Shown: positions 33,306 to 43,105 of the stretch, piece by piece
How the letters are laid out: every line of letters starts with the position of its first letter
Position numbering within the stretch: the stretch's first letter is position 1
Source of the DNA: Strongyloides papillosus
Taxonomy: Eukaryota; Nematoda; Chromadorea; Rhabditida; Strongyloididae
Assembly: GCA_005656395.1 (NCBI GenBank)
Contig: SRSI01000034.1
Coordinates: 1 to 43,249 of the forward strand
Direction: 5' to 3'
Length of the DNA: 43,249 bases
The notes under the pieces: model-generated
Database searches by the model: none
Told to the model about the DNA's origin: nothing
Seen by the model: the letters and a program-made list of their open reading frames with translations, nothing else
Translations under genes and position numbers: made by a program

Positions 33306-33378
33306 AAGAAATAACAAATACGTTTTATTTCTTTTAGACATTTTTTTATCTTTAAATTATGAGACGTTGTCATAATTT
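33306..33378 (+). other. paired 3' stem-loops after copy 4
   Basis: AAGAAATAA / TTATTTCTT (33306-33314 with 33325-33333) and AAATTATGA / TCATAATTT (33354-33362 with 33370-33378; the second loop is one base shorter than in the other copies), then CCAATAAAATATCATT as polyadenylation signal region. Confidence 0.6.
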
Positions 33379-33463
33379 TAACAGACCAATAAAATATCAT
33401 TATCAGATTTTTTCCGTCGTAAATTACTATTATACCCAAATATGGGGAAGCCCCCAGCCGCCG

Positions 33464-33536
33464 CCACATTGGCTCAGTGGTAGTAGCGTCGGTCTTGTAA
33501 ACCGAAGGTCGCTGGTTCAATCCCAGCATGTGGCAA
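33464..33536 (+). tRNA. tRNA-Thr, anticodon TGT
   Basis: A 73-nt cloverleaf: acceptor GCCACAT pairs fully with ATGTGGC, discriminator A; D arm GCTC..TAGC (three good pairs); anticodon stem TCGGT/ACCGA with loop CTTGTAA, anticodon TGT, decoding ACA; T arm GCTGG-TTCAATC-CCAGC. Internal Pol III promoter boxes are present (A box TGGCTCAGTGG, B box GGTTCAATCCC), and a TCTTTTTC terminator follows at 33538. No intron. It lies at the end of unit 4; only 5' fragments exist in units 1-3. Confidence 0.92.
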
Positions 33537-33540
33537 TCTT

Positions 33541-34243
33541 TTTCTTTCTGATACTCTTGATTATGAGTAAAAATATTTAAAATGTTTTCAACTATTTTAT
33601 TGAAAGAATTAGTAAATAATTTTATGATTATTATCTTAATTTATTTAAGATAATTTATATAGATATTTCTTTCATGTGTTTTTTATAAGTCAAAAAACCA
33701 GTATCACTAATATAATTTATTATTTTTAAACCCAAAATATCAAAAAGTGTAAATTATTTAATTATTGTTAATTAAAAAAACATTCCTATAAATATCAGAA
33801 GTATTACTAACAAAGCATCATATAAATAGTATTTTATTGATAACTTTTTTATTTTTATGCACAATGTATTGAAAAAAAGTATTGCTTTTAATATTCTATA
33901 TTCATCCACAATTAAAACAACAATTATGTGTGTACTTTGTTTTACATAATATCAATTAAAATAATTTAACAACTCTAGGTATAATAACCACGAACATTTT
34001 TTGAAAATTTTTTAAGCCTATCTTCAACGTGTATATCAAATAATCCAGTCACGTGTGTAACTAATTCTCCACAAGATGCATAGTTATAAAAACTTATATG
34101 ACACGTCTTATATACTTTTCAGTCGTATAAATTTTGAAATATCGGGATATTTTTTTAATTTCTGTTTTTTATAGAAAATAATAAATCATTTTCTTCTCAT
34201 TTATTAAATACGATTGCCAATTTTGTGCTTGATCTTTTTACAA
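33541..34243. other. intergenic, AT-rich
   Basis: Single-copy sequence after the repeat array. No coding frame or RNA gene recognised. A less AT-rich patch at 33980-34090 has no recognisable identity. Confidence 0.45.
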
Positions 34244-35024
34244 ATGACAAATACTAGTAGAAATAAGGCAAGTTAAGATATTTTCTATATCATACTTTCT
34301 CGAAAAGATTTTTTAGGATATCATTAATGTTAATGATGAAATCTTAGCTTATCTTAAAGCTAACACCTCTGTTATAGAAGACCTCATAAAACAAATGATT
34401 CATCAAAGCAGTGAATCAAAAGAATATTTATCAAAAGTGGACACTTTTTTGGAACAATCGAATGAGGTAAAAAATTCAATGGAAAAGTTTCAAGAAGAAA
34501 TCAAGACTTTAAATAACAATTTTACTGCATTAATATCAACAAATAATTCTTTAACTCTTGAAGAAGATAAGAATAATTTGAGTATGAGCATAAAACATTT
34601 GATTAATTTTCTCGAAAAAGCTAATTTTATGAAGAAAGAAGTACAGACAAAACAAGATGAAACTTCAACTCTATTTTTCCAGCAATTTTTGCAACTCCAA
34701 CAACAGCAGCAACAACAAATAATTAATCTACAACAACAAATCTTACAACAAAATAATCTTACATTATCACTCAAAGAGGCAATTGATTCCAGTATTTTAA
34801 AACTTTTTCAACAATTTAGCCATGAAGGCCATTGTAATTGTATGATAAATAATAAACTTTTCCACGCTTTAAAAGATAATATTGCTGCGATGAAAGAAGA
34901 AGCATCTTCAAAAAATAAAGGACAAGAAAATAATAATTATTCATTCAGTGATGTCATCATTTTTGAAGTGTCCTGCTTCATCTTGGGAATAGCATTATAT
35001 CTCATAATTATAGACTTGTTTTAA
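34244..35024 (+). CDS. Gln-rich coiled-coil protein with C-terminal membrane anchor
   Basis: About 243 residues. The long frame extends upstream of its first Met (34395) to GATATCATTAATG at 34317, just after a TTTTTTAG acceptor. A short first exon ATG ACA AAT ACT AGT AGA AAT AAG (34244-34267) joins it in phase through a 49-nt intron whose donor is GCAAGT, a GC-AG type. The body is amphipathic helix with heptads (LSKVDTFLEQSNEVKNSMEK, then a Gln run QLQQQQQQQIINLQQQ), a small Cys/His patch HEGHCNCM, and a final hydrophobic segment VIIFEVSCFILGIALYLIII three residues from the end. This suggests a tail-anchored membrane protein facing the cytosol. No family recognised. If the GC donor is wrong, the protein starts at 34395 and has 209 residues. 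Confidence 0.6.
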
Positions 35025-35340
35025 AAGCATTTCCGATGAGTAATTTTTTTAATAAGTTTTGTTAATAAAAAGTGCTTTAAAATATGTTGTGATATTCTAA
35101 ATGTTCAAACATATTGCAAAATTATTATCAGAACATTCATAACTGAGTAAAATTACAATATTAACAATTTGAGTGATTTGATAAATAAAAAGTTATTACA
35201 TAGATAAAAAAAATACTAAATTTAAATATTTTTATATGAACTTCAGAAGAGATTAATCAAATATTAACAATAAAATCAAATTTAAAAATTATAAATGTCA
35301 CTGTGATTAAAAAATATTCATTTAATATAATTTTTTACAA
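35025..35340. other. intergenic
   Basis: 316 bp, AT-rich, holding the 3' end of the coiled-coil gene and the promoter of the astacin-like gene. Nothing else seen. Confidence 0.5.
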
Positions 35341-36491
35341 ATGATGTATGTGGATTTTTCGCTTATCATTTTAATTATATTTATAGACTTTCTCTCAGCT
35401 GTAAGTTATATTTTGATTAGTTAAAAAATTTTTAGAATGTGGAAGAACATGTGGAAGCTAGTAGATATACAGGAGATGTCTTTAAGAGATCAATTAAACC
35501 AATATATGACAATATATGGAATCCACAAATTAAATATTACATTAGAGATAATAGTGATCCACATGGATTTATTGCTCAGTCACTTGATGACATAGAGAAA
35601 CACACTTGCATTAGATTTTCAAGACAAATGAAACCTTTCAAGAATGAATTTGGATTAATATTTGAAAATACTTGTGGTAAAATGGAAAATAAAACACTAT
35701 ATAATGAACCAGCTTACTTCATGGTTCCAGAACAATGTATGCTTAGTCTTGGATGCTATAAAAAACACTTGTTTCAAGTATTAGCTTTTCGTGGTGTAAA
35801 AAATAAAAAAAACCGCAATAACCAAAGTTTTAGTGAAGGAGAACGTAAAACGATAGTTTTCAAGGAAGAGCGTGATTATAGCTCTGTTTCATTTAGTGGT
35901 ATTGACACAAATATTGCATCATCTTGCCCATTATATTACGGTAACATGTTTGGATATAAAGATACGTATAGCTTCAATGATCTAAAAATATTAAATGCTC
36001 GTTATTGTCAAAGTACATGCTCATTTAATTGCCTTTCATGTTTAAATGATGGATACCAAAGCCCGATCGATTGCAGCGTTTGTACTTGCCCCCCAGGTTA
36101 TAATGGTAGATTATGTGAAAATGTAGATGAATCAGATGCTTCTTGTCCAGGGTATAGTTATCTTGCAGAAAGAAAAAAGAAGACAATCACAATTTGCGGA
36201 AGTCGTGATTGCTTATTCTTATTAGAGGCACCTAGAGGATATAAGATTGTAATTGAAATAGATTATGCACTATCCAGAAGAGAATTTCCATGTTATAGAA
36301 GTGATGGAATTGAAATTAAGTATAATAAAGACAAAGGTAAAGGTGGACTTTGTCTATGTGGATACTATGAAAATATCACACTTCCAGCAAGAAGTAATCA
36401 AGTTCTTGTATCGTTTAAGGGTAAGAAAAATGCTATTGCTATGTCATTTTCGTACTATACAATATTCGATGAAAAACATTGTTTGCTATAA
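35341..36491 (+). CDS. catalytically dead astacin-like protein (pseudo-astacin) with EGF and CUB regions
   Basis: About 371 residues. Exon 1 (35341-35400) gives a signal peptide, MMYVDFSLIILIIFIDFLSA; a 35-nt intron with GTAAGT donor (35401-35435) follows; exon 2 is open to TAA at 36489. The fold is astacin-like: DIEKHTCIRF is the conserved motif before the first Cys, and the order and spacing match the active astacin at 41795-43105. But HExxHxxGxxH is absent: the aligned stretch is CYKKHLFQVLAFRG, with the three zinc His replaced by Lys, Phe and Arg and the catalytic Glu by Lys. The Met-turn SIMHYD is SCPLYY. After the domain come an EGF-like module (CLNDGYQSPIDCSVCTCPPGYNGRLCE) and a CUB-like region. 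It cannot be a zinc protease; binding or decoy roles are inference. The frame is open and the cysteines are kept, which argues for a functional protein. Confidence 0.8.
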
Positions 36492-36715
36492 TTGGCAAGT
36501 CTTTCATATTGACCCAGATTTTCACAGATATTCATAACATCCTACTTTAAATCAAAAAAGAAACATTCTATACATAGTTTATTTTTTATATTTATTGTAC
36601 GTTAATTCAAATAGTCTATAAAAAACAATTCGTAACGTTGAAATGTTTTATTTATTTAACTAAAATGTTTGATCGGCATTAAAGGCAGTAATTTTATCAG
36701 ATGAAGCTAATAAGT

Positions 36716-37773
36716 TTAAAAATCAAAAACATTTTTAAGATATTTAATATCCTCATCAATGGAATTGAATGTCATTTTTTGAGCTTCTTCTCTAACATCA
36801 TTAAAAAGAACAGTTGATAGGTATCTCTCGCCAAATGAAGCTAATGTTGTAACGACCAATTTTCCTTTGTTTTCCGGTCTTTTTGCTAATTCCAAAGCTG
36901 CACAAACATTTGCTCCAGATGATATTCCACATAATATTCCTTCTTCTTTTGCCATTCTCCTTGCCATGGAAATTGCATCATCTGACTTGATTCTTACTGC
37001 ACCATCTAGTATGTTAACATCTAAATTATCTGGAATAAGACCTGTTCCAATACCTTGTATCTGATGCTGTCCTTTTGGTTGTCCACTGATGACAGAAGAT
37101 TCAAATGGTTCTACAGCATAAACTTTAATATCATCTTTCTGTTCTTTTAAGTATCTACCAGTTCCTGTTAATGTACCTCCAGTGCCAACACCAAAACAAA
37201 CAACGTCGACTTTTCCATCTGTTTGATTCCATATTTCTGGCCCAGTTGTTCTATAATGAATATTTGGATTTTCTGGGTTTTTAAATTGATTCAATACATA
37301 TGCATTTGGAATTGTTTTTACTAAAATATCGACTTTATCAAAAGCACCTTGAATCCCTTCAGCAGGGTCAGTTAAGATCAACTCAGCTCCATAAGCTTTA
37401 AATAAAGTTCTTCTTTCCAAAGACATGTTAGCAGACATTACAAGAATAAGCTTGTAATTTTTGACTGCAGAAAGGAAGGCTAAACCGATGCCAGTGTTAC
37501 CAGAAGTTGCTTCAATAAGAACAGTCTTTCCTGGAACAATTTTTCCACTTTTTTCTGCTTCCTCAATCATTGCAACTGAGGCTCTATCTTTAACAGAACA
37601 TGATGGATTAAAATATTCAAGTTTAACAGCTATAAATAGTTAAATATATTTTTTAATTTAATTTATAACGTACCAATCTTAGCATCAACATCTTTAGTAA
37701 TAGTGTTAAGATACACAATTGGTGTATTGCCGATCAACTCTTCAACGCTATTACAAATTTTATTTAAAGTCAT
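36716..37773 (-). CDS. cysteine synthase / O-acetylserine sulfhydrylase-like PLP enzyme
   Basis: 337 residues in two exons: 37773-37674 and 37629-36716, with a 44-nt intron (GTACGT donor, TTTATAG acceptor). PLP-dependent fold type II enzyme of the cysteine synthase / cystathionine beta-synthase family. Visible motifs: [15 protein letters not shown] at the N-terminus; the PLP lysine in [11 protein letters not shown]; the substrate loop [13 protein letters not shown]; the phosphate-binding [13 protein letters not shown]; and GISSGAN near the C-terminus. There are no N-terminal haem or C-terminal CBS domains, so it is the short form, like nematode CYSL proteins. Expected reaction: beta-replacement with sulfide or cyanide as nucleophile, on O-acetylserine or cysteine, in cytosol or mitochondrion; substrate preference is not visible. 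The intron and host-like base composition argue against recent bacterial transfer. Confidence 0.88.
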
Positions 37774-38169
37774 ATTTTTAAATAATAATAATATATAGAT
37801 GAGAAATTTCCTACGATTTATACTCTTTCAAATGTATCTTTATATTATCAAAGTTAAATGTGTCTAATTTGTAGGAAAATTACACAAAAACCTTTCTTGT
37901 TGTGTGTATGATTTCTTTCAAGAAATGTGTTAATAAGATATACATAAAATGTTTGTTAATCGTTAAATATAATACTTTTGCAGTAATGCAAAGTTAAATG
38001 ACTATTTACTACTTTTATAGCCATCTATGTTTTTTAAAAATTTCCTAATATTGATTTAATAAAATAACACAATGCATTTAAACTATATTGTACCTTATTA
38101 CATTACTAAAAACTTTTATTTACATAAATTCTTTACTAAAATATCTAAATAATATAATAATTTATTTAT
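37774..38169. other. intergenic
   Basis: AT-rich spacer between two minus-strand genes: promoter of the cysteine synthase gene on the left, 3' UTR of the lipase on the right. No gene seen. Confidence 0.5.
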
Positions 38170-39033
38170 TTATGCTTTACATCCACCTTCTCCATAACCA
38201 CTTACATCTGTATCAAAATAATGTAAGTGATCATTAATACTTAAATCAACAGTAGATGATGAGCATTTACTTGTATCATCACCTTTGCATGTCTTATAAC
38301 TACTTCCTGGAGTCATATTATTATTATAATAAATCTCTTCCTTGTGGTGTTTATATCCAAATAAATGATCTGGTGGCAAATGAGGAACAAGATCACGTTT
38401 GTGAATGATTCTATATGATTCAATATTAAGATCATCATATCCTACAACGTAATCATCATTTCCTACGCGAGGTTCACCCATTGTGTAAAGTACAATATTA
38501 TTTGATGGAACATAACCTGATGCAACAATTGTTGCTGCACAAAGATTTGCCATTGCTCCTCCAAGTGAATGTCCAGTAACAATAATTTTATATGTTGGAT
38601 TGGAATTCTTTAGAGAAAAAAAACTATCCTTCAATCCTTTTAACCAAACATCACTAAAAGCAGTGTAAAAGTATGAAGAAACAGAACCACCAGTGTAGAA
38701 AGGTACAGGTTGATTAAATATTTCTCCAGTAGCTTCTTGAGCAAGTTGTAAAAATCCGGTACTTCCACGAAATGCTATAATAATTGCTTTGTCTGCATGA
38801 CTAACAGCTGTAAAACCAGCGCACCTATCATTGGATGCTAAATCACATGCGACGGAAACTTGTCTTCCGAAAGAACCTGATGATCCAAAGATACGTTCAA
38901 CACAATTCTGTGGTGTATCAGAGTATGCAGCACTGCTCATTGGAAGAATTATTTTCCTTGCCAAACTATCATTGTAGGCAGCAAATGAAAATGGCGTGAT
39001 AAAAAAGAGGAAAGATAATACTAGAAAATTCAT
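38170..39033 (-). CDS. secreted class 3 lipase
   Basis: 287 residues, single exon, complete. Signal peptide MNFLVLSFLFFITPFSFA. Alpha/beta hydrolase of the fungal-lipase-like class 3 group expanded in nematodes. The nucleophile elbow is IIVTGHSLGGAMANL with Ser156; the acid is Asp214 in IIHKRDLVPHLPP; the base is most likely His269 in SINDHLHYF. The oxyanion region IIIAFRGSTG is present. Cysteine pairs such as NCVERIF/VACDLASNDRC and TCKGDDTSKC fit the disulfides of the family. Expected role: hydrolysis of triacylglycerol or related lipids outside the cell, for instance in the gut lumen. A TATA-like box and GATA sites lie directly upstream. Confidence 0.88.
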   Translation of the reverse strand: MNFLVLSFLFFITPFSFAAYNDSLARKIILPMSSAAYSDTPQNCVERIFGSSGSFGRQVSVACDLASNDRCAGFTAVSHADKAIIIAFRGSTGFLQLAQEATGEIFNQPVPFYTGGSVSSYFYTAFSDVWLKGLKDSFFSLKNSNPTYKIIVTGHSLGGAMANLCAATIVASGYVPSNNIVLYTMGEPRVGNDDYVVGYDDLNIESYRIIHKRDLVPHLPPDHLFGYKHHKEEIYYNNNMTPGSSYKTCKGDDTSKCSSSTVDLSINDHLHYFDTDVSGYGEGGCKA

Positions 39034-39061
39034 TTTTGATTTTTCTAGAAGTGTTTTAAGC

Positions 39062-39096
39062 TATTTATATAACTTTTATCATCCCATACATTATCA
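39062..39096 (-). promoter_or_regulatory. core promoter of the lipase gene: TATA box and GATA sites
   Basis: On the minus strand TATAAATA (39069-39062) lies about 30 bp before the ATG, implying a very short 5' leader or trans-splicing close to the start codon. TGATAA-type GATA sites at about 39075 and 39090 are like those used by intestinal GATA factors in nematodes; gut expression is inference. Confidence 0.4.
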
Positions 39097-40161
39097 AATA
39101 ATAACTGTATGTGAAACCTTTTCTTATTTCCGCAATATCTTTATTTGACATGCGCTTTATGCTTAAAAAAAGATAAACTTTAAAAATATTATATAAAAAT
39201 ATTGATAAGAAAATGTATGTTTGGTAGATACTTTTTGATAAGTTTGCAATGCTTATGTCACAATATACAATTGTTCCTATAATTAAACATAAAAAACTTT
39301 ACACTTATTAAATACATAAAGATTAATTATAGAATATTAAAAGAATTTTAGACAATATTTTAAGTATGGTAAATATATATCAGTAGGTAAAAATGTTATC
39401 AGAGATTACAATATAAAAAGAATGTTAGGAGTTTGCTTCTTAATATCCTGTTGATAAATATTTTTTATCGTGACTGAGTTTGTTAACTGTACAAGGAATT
39501 TAAGTTACGTAACAGTATTAAATTAAGAATTATAGCATCGATAAATTTGAAACAGCACTTCTGGCTGGTTCTTAGTTATTAATTTTACGTCTTCTTTCAA
39601 AAGTTTCAGTAGATAATTCTACAAAGAGAATATATTTTTCCGAGCTATTTAAGAAAAGAAGGAAAGTTCTACTGTTTTCTACTTTAGACTTTTTAAAATT
39701 CCATTCTTTTATTTCCTTGCACCAAATAGACCATAAATTGATAAAAAATTAGTAGTTATCTCTACTGAAATGATTATCTAAGATTAGATAATTAAATGAT
39801 TGTCTGATACAGATAGTTCTAACACTTAACTAAAAGCATAAAATATTTTTTCAAATTTTACGAGCCGACCTTTGAAAAGCGAATATTTCTTAGAACAATC
39901 AGTAAAAAACATTAGATAAATGATAAGTCAAAGAATTCTAGTCATACATAAAAAACATTTTTTTAGTGAATTATCAAGAAAACCTTCGGAACAACTTATC
40001 ATTAAACATCATAAAAAATATAGACCGTATCATAAAATAAACTAATTTATTCAAACAAGTTGTTATTTTGACTACAGTGTTAATTGAAAGTAGCTTTTAA
40101 TATTCAACTATAATGATCTAAAAATTAATTTAAAATATAAACGTTTTGAAAATTGAATGTT
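39097..40161. other. intergenic, with one ATG-less open frame
   Basis: AT-rich spacer of about 1 kb. The only item of note is a minus-strand frame of about 58 codons (39748-39573) without ATG or obvious acceptor, reading WCKEIKEWNFKK then EKYILFVELSTETFERRR before TAA. It may be an orphan exon, a relic or chance. Confidence 0.35.
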
Positions 40162-41120
40162 TTAACGTCTAATTTTTAAAACAATGACAAAAATCAATCG
40201 TTTCATTTTTTGGAAGAAACTTTCATTCTTACTTTGGCCATTTGTTTCAATAACAACAGTCGTGTTTTCAATTGAACTCTTTGAAACTTCACCATCTTGA
40301 TCAACAGTAGTTAAACCACTATCCTCTGTAGTTGAATTACTATCTTTGGTAGGCTCTTGACTGCTGGTCTGTGAAATTGTTTCATTTTTACCATCAGAAC
40401 CTTCAGCTACCTTACTCATAATCTCCTCGACCAAAGTGCTATTACTACTATCATCTATTTGTTCAATACTTAAATCGACTTGTTCTTCCTTCACACTAGT
40501 AGTTTGGACTGATGATTTCTCTGTGATACTTTCTGAAGTTGTTCCTACATCTGTTGATGTTTCTGAAGCAACTTGTGGACTAGTAATGTAGGTTGGTGAT
40601 GTTTTTTCGGGCGTTGTTACTTCTTTGGTAACAATTGTTGATTTAGTCTTTTTACCTTTTTTGCTTTTTTTACTGTCTTCTTTTTTATCGCCTTTATCTT
40701 TATTAGAATCTTTACCTTTTTTGCTTTTCTTACTGTCTTCTTTTTTCACGCCTTTATCTTTATTGGAATCTTTACCTTTTTTGCTTTCCTGACCTTTTTT
40801 ACTGCCTTTCTTCTTTTCATCTTTACCTTTTTGGAACCTTTACTTTTTTTTACTCCCTTTTTTTTCTTCGCTGATTTTGCAGAATCCGGAGAACTAGTTT
40901 TGCTTTTTCGTTTTATTCTTAGATTCATACTTTGTAAATCATTATTTACCAAACTTGGTTTTATAAATAAAGCGTTATTACTATCAATAGGTAAATCCAT
41001 TTGATTATTCAAATCATGAACAATCAAATCGTTAGAATCATGTTTTTGAAAACGACGGGAAAAAGTATTACACTTATGTAATACTGTTAGTATAAAGAAT
41101 ATGTTTTTCAAGTAATGCAT
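40162..41120 (-). CDS. secreted Lys-rich repeat protein with Ser/Thr-rich acidic tail (one-base frameshift)
   Basis: Starts at ATG 41120 with a signal-peptide-like leader MHYLKNIFFILTVLHKCNTFS, then a mixed region ending RIKRKSKTSSPDSAKSAKKKKG. A Lys-Gly-rich region follows, encoded by a ~60-bp DNA repeat seen at 40651, 40711 and partly at 40771 (KKGKDSNKDKG, KKEDSKKSKKG). The last part is Ser/Thr/Glu-rich (TKEVTTPEKTSPT, SSQEPTKDSNSTTEDS) and ends in basic-hydrophobic RLIFVIVLKIRR. The frame breaks in a T5 run at 40828-40832; the matching place in the downstream repeats has T6, and one extra T would join both parts into one ~320-residue protein. Error or real lesion is undecided. Function unknown; the basic-then-acidic layout recalls the RG-rich family, but there is no sequence match in the leader. 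Confidence 0.6.
40651..40800. repeat. 60-bp tandem repeat within the Lys-rich gene
   Basis: Two full copies and a partial third of a 60-bp unit starting TTTACCTTTTTTGCTTT at 40651, 40711 and 40771. Copies 1 and 2 differ at only a few positions, which suggests recent expansion. Confidence 0.7.
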
Positions 41121-41794
41121 TTCAAAGATGAAAATTAAATAATGCTTATTTTATGAATATCTCCTCTTTATATATTTCATTTCATCAACAACAATTTTTA
41201 ATTATTTTTTTTCACCTGCCAAAGGTCATCTTCCTGATAAAATAAATGAAATCTTTATCTTTCTTGTTTTTCAATTAGTTTTCCATGTGATAATAAAACT
41301 GTCTGTTCATGCTATAGAAGACGATATTAAACATATAATATAATTTTTAAAAAATTTATTGACATTGTCAAAAATATATAAAAATGCACAACAAAAGTAC
41401 ATGAACAATAAAGACTTAAAAATTAATTTGGAAAATAATTTTTATACACCTGTTTTTCTTTTTTCTATCACAAAAATATAAATTTTTTATTCAAACTAAG
41501 CATTATATATGTTTTTAATTTAAAATAGAATTTTAAAAACTATAACAGTGATAGGATAAATTCTTAAATATTCATTATAAAAAAGTACGACGTTCAGTCA
41601 TGAAATTATTATCTTTTCATAAATCTAATAAAGTAAATCACTAGAATAATGTCTTTTAGCCAAATTAAAACATAAAAAACATTTACATAAATACAATTAA
41701 CTTATAACATTTCTAGAATAATTGCATATAATTGTAGTTTTATATTCATATGAAATGTGTTCGACAATTAAAAATTATTTAATAAATTTTTATT
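41121..41794. other. intergenic, AT-rich
   Basis: Promoter region of the Lys-rich gene on the left and 3' end of the astacin gene on the right. No coding frame or RNA gene seen. Confidence 0.5.
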
Positions 41795-43105
41795 TTATTT
41801 CTTAAATACCGCACTCATTCTACGATTAAATAACATTCTATACCGTATTTTAAAGTTGCTTTTAAGGTACAAACTCCTATAATATATTATAACATGGTGA
41901 TTATGCGAAACGATGTTAATATTATAATCTTTTCCACAAAAACGAGCTCCAGTTACTCTCTTATCTTCCCAATACTTCACTTCTAAAGTATTAGTTGGTG
42001 AACATACACGTCTATTATTTAAAGGAAATATTTCAGAATAATCAAGATGTAATTGAATTTTTCTATATTTTGGAGCGATTATATGATAAATACAGTTTTT
42101 CATACCACGTTGCTTAATGGATTTTATACTATTTTCTGCTAGTAGTTTAGTCTCTCCACATGAACAGGTTGAGTTTGCTAATCTTTCACAAGTGTCTCCA
42201 GTAAAGCCTTCTACGCAAATACACCGCCTACAATCGTTTGGATTTTGGTATCCAAAGTTTCTACATGAAATTCTGAAATGACATTCTCGAGAACAATAAT
42301 GTGCATTTAACGTTTGGATGTCCAGAAATGAAAGTTTTTGTTCATGACCTATAGTTTTCGAATATAATATATGTCTTGGGGTCATTGTTATTTTTTGGTT
42401 ACGAGTAAAAGTAACAGTATCATAATGCATAATTGACCCATAATCATATGGGAGACCATATGTCTCTGAATCGTCACAATGAACCTTTTCAAAATCTTTT
42501 TCAAAATGCCAGTGGATATTTCCTTTATAAAAAGATAAATATTTATCTCTATCAATCCTACTATGCTCGTGCTCAATTCCTAATGCATGCATTGTTTCAT
42601 GTTGAATACTACCAACTTTATTACACGAAGGTGCGATTAATATTTTTTGCCACTTTTTTACAACTTCTTTTCCAACTACGCTACCACAATCACTTTTATT
42701 GTATTTAAAATATATTCCTTCTACTCCCCTAAAAAGTTTCGTAATATGAGTAAATCTAATACATGTAGTTTCTTCAATTTCTTGCAAAGCTTTAAAAATA
42801 GTCTTAAAGCCCAACTGATCATCAATGTAAATATTTATTGGTAGATCCCACTTGAAACATGCGTGTCCTTTGACTTTTCTTTTAGTTCTACCTAACTTTA
42901 CATTAAATGTATCATAATTAATATTTAAATTAATTTATTTTTTACCTCATTAATATCTTTATTAAGAGATACATTATAATAATCATTAGTCGTCTAAAGT
43001 AAAATAAATAATTAATAAGATGTAATAAATATAACCTACAATACCGTACACTTCAGCATAAATATAAGATAAAATAATTGCTAGGAATAAATTTATCTGA
43101 TTCAT
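41795..43105 (-). CDS. astacin zinc metalloprotease with EGF and CUB domains
   Basis: About 404 residues in three exons: 43105-43040 (signal peptide MNQINLFLAIILSYIYAEVYG), 42993-42946, and 42895-41795, separated by 46- and 50-nt introns, both in phase 0. A pro-region (DYYNVSLNKDINELG) ends at RTKRK, a likely furin-type activation site. The catalytic domain has HETMHALGIEHEHSRIDRD (His137, His141 and His147 bind zinc; Glu138 is catalytic) and the Met-turn YGSIMHYD with its Tyr. Then an EGF-like module (CRNFGYQNPNDCRRCICVEGFTGDTCE) and a CUB-like C-terminal region. Secreted peptidase; members of this family are abundant in Strongyloides parasitic stages and are linked there to tissue penetration and feeding (established for the family, not shown for this gene). 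It pairs with the inactive relative at 35341. Confidence 0.88.

Larger units (their letters stand above)
30776..33480 (+). repeat. tandem unit 4 of the RG-rich secreted protein array
   Basis: Mariner D, 5' flank (32053-32660), gene at 32661, hairpins, then the region leading into the intact tRNA. Similarity to the other units ends inside the tRNA; sequence after 33541 is not repeated. Confidence 0.7.

Noticed and set aside
33281..33580. Open frames on both strands across the tRNA
   Set aside because: They run through the tRNA-Thr and the hairpins; coding use is implausible.
34490..34774. Cys-rich minus-strand frame
   Set aside because: It is the antisense of the Gln codon run (CAA/CAG read backwards gives Leu and Cys); the plus-strand gene explains it.
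36716..37773. Recent bacterial transfer of the cysteine synthase gene
   Set aside because: It has a typical short intron and local base composition, and related short-form genes are known in nematodes.
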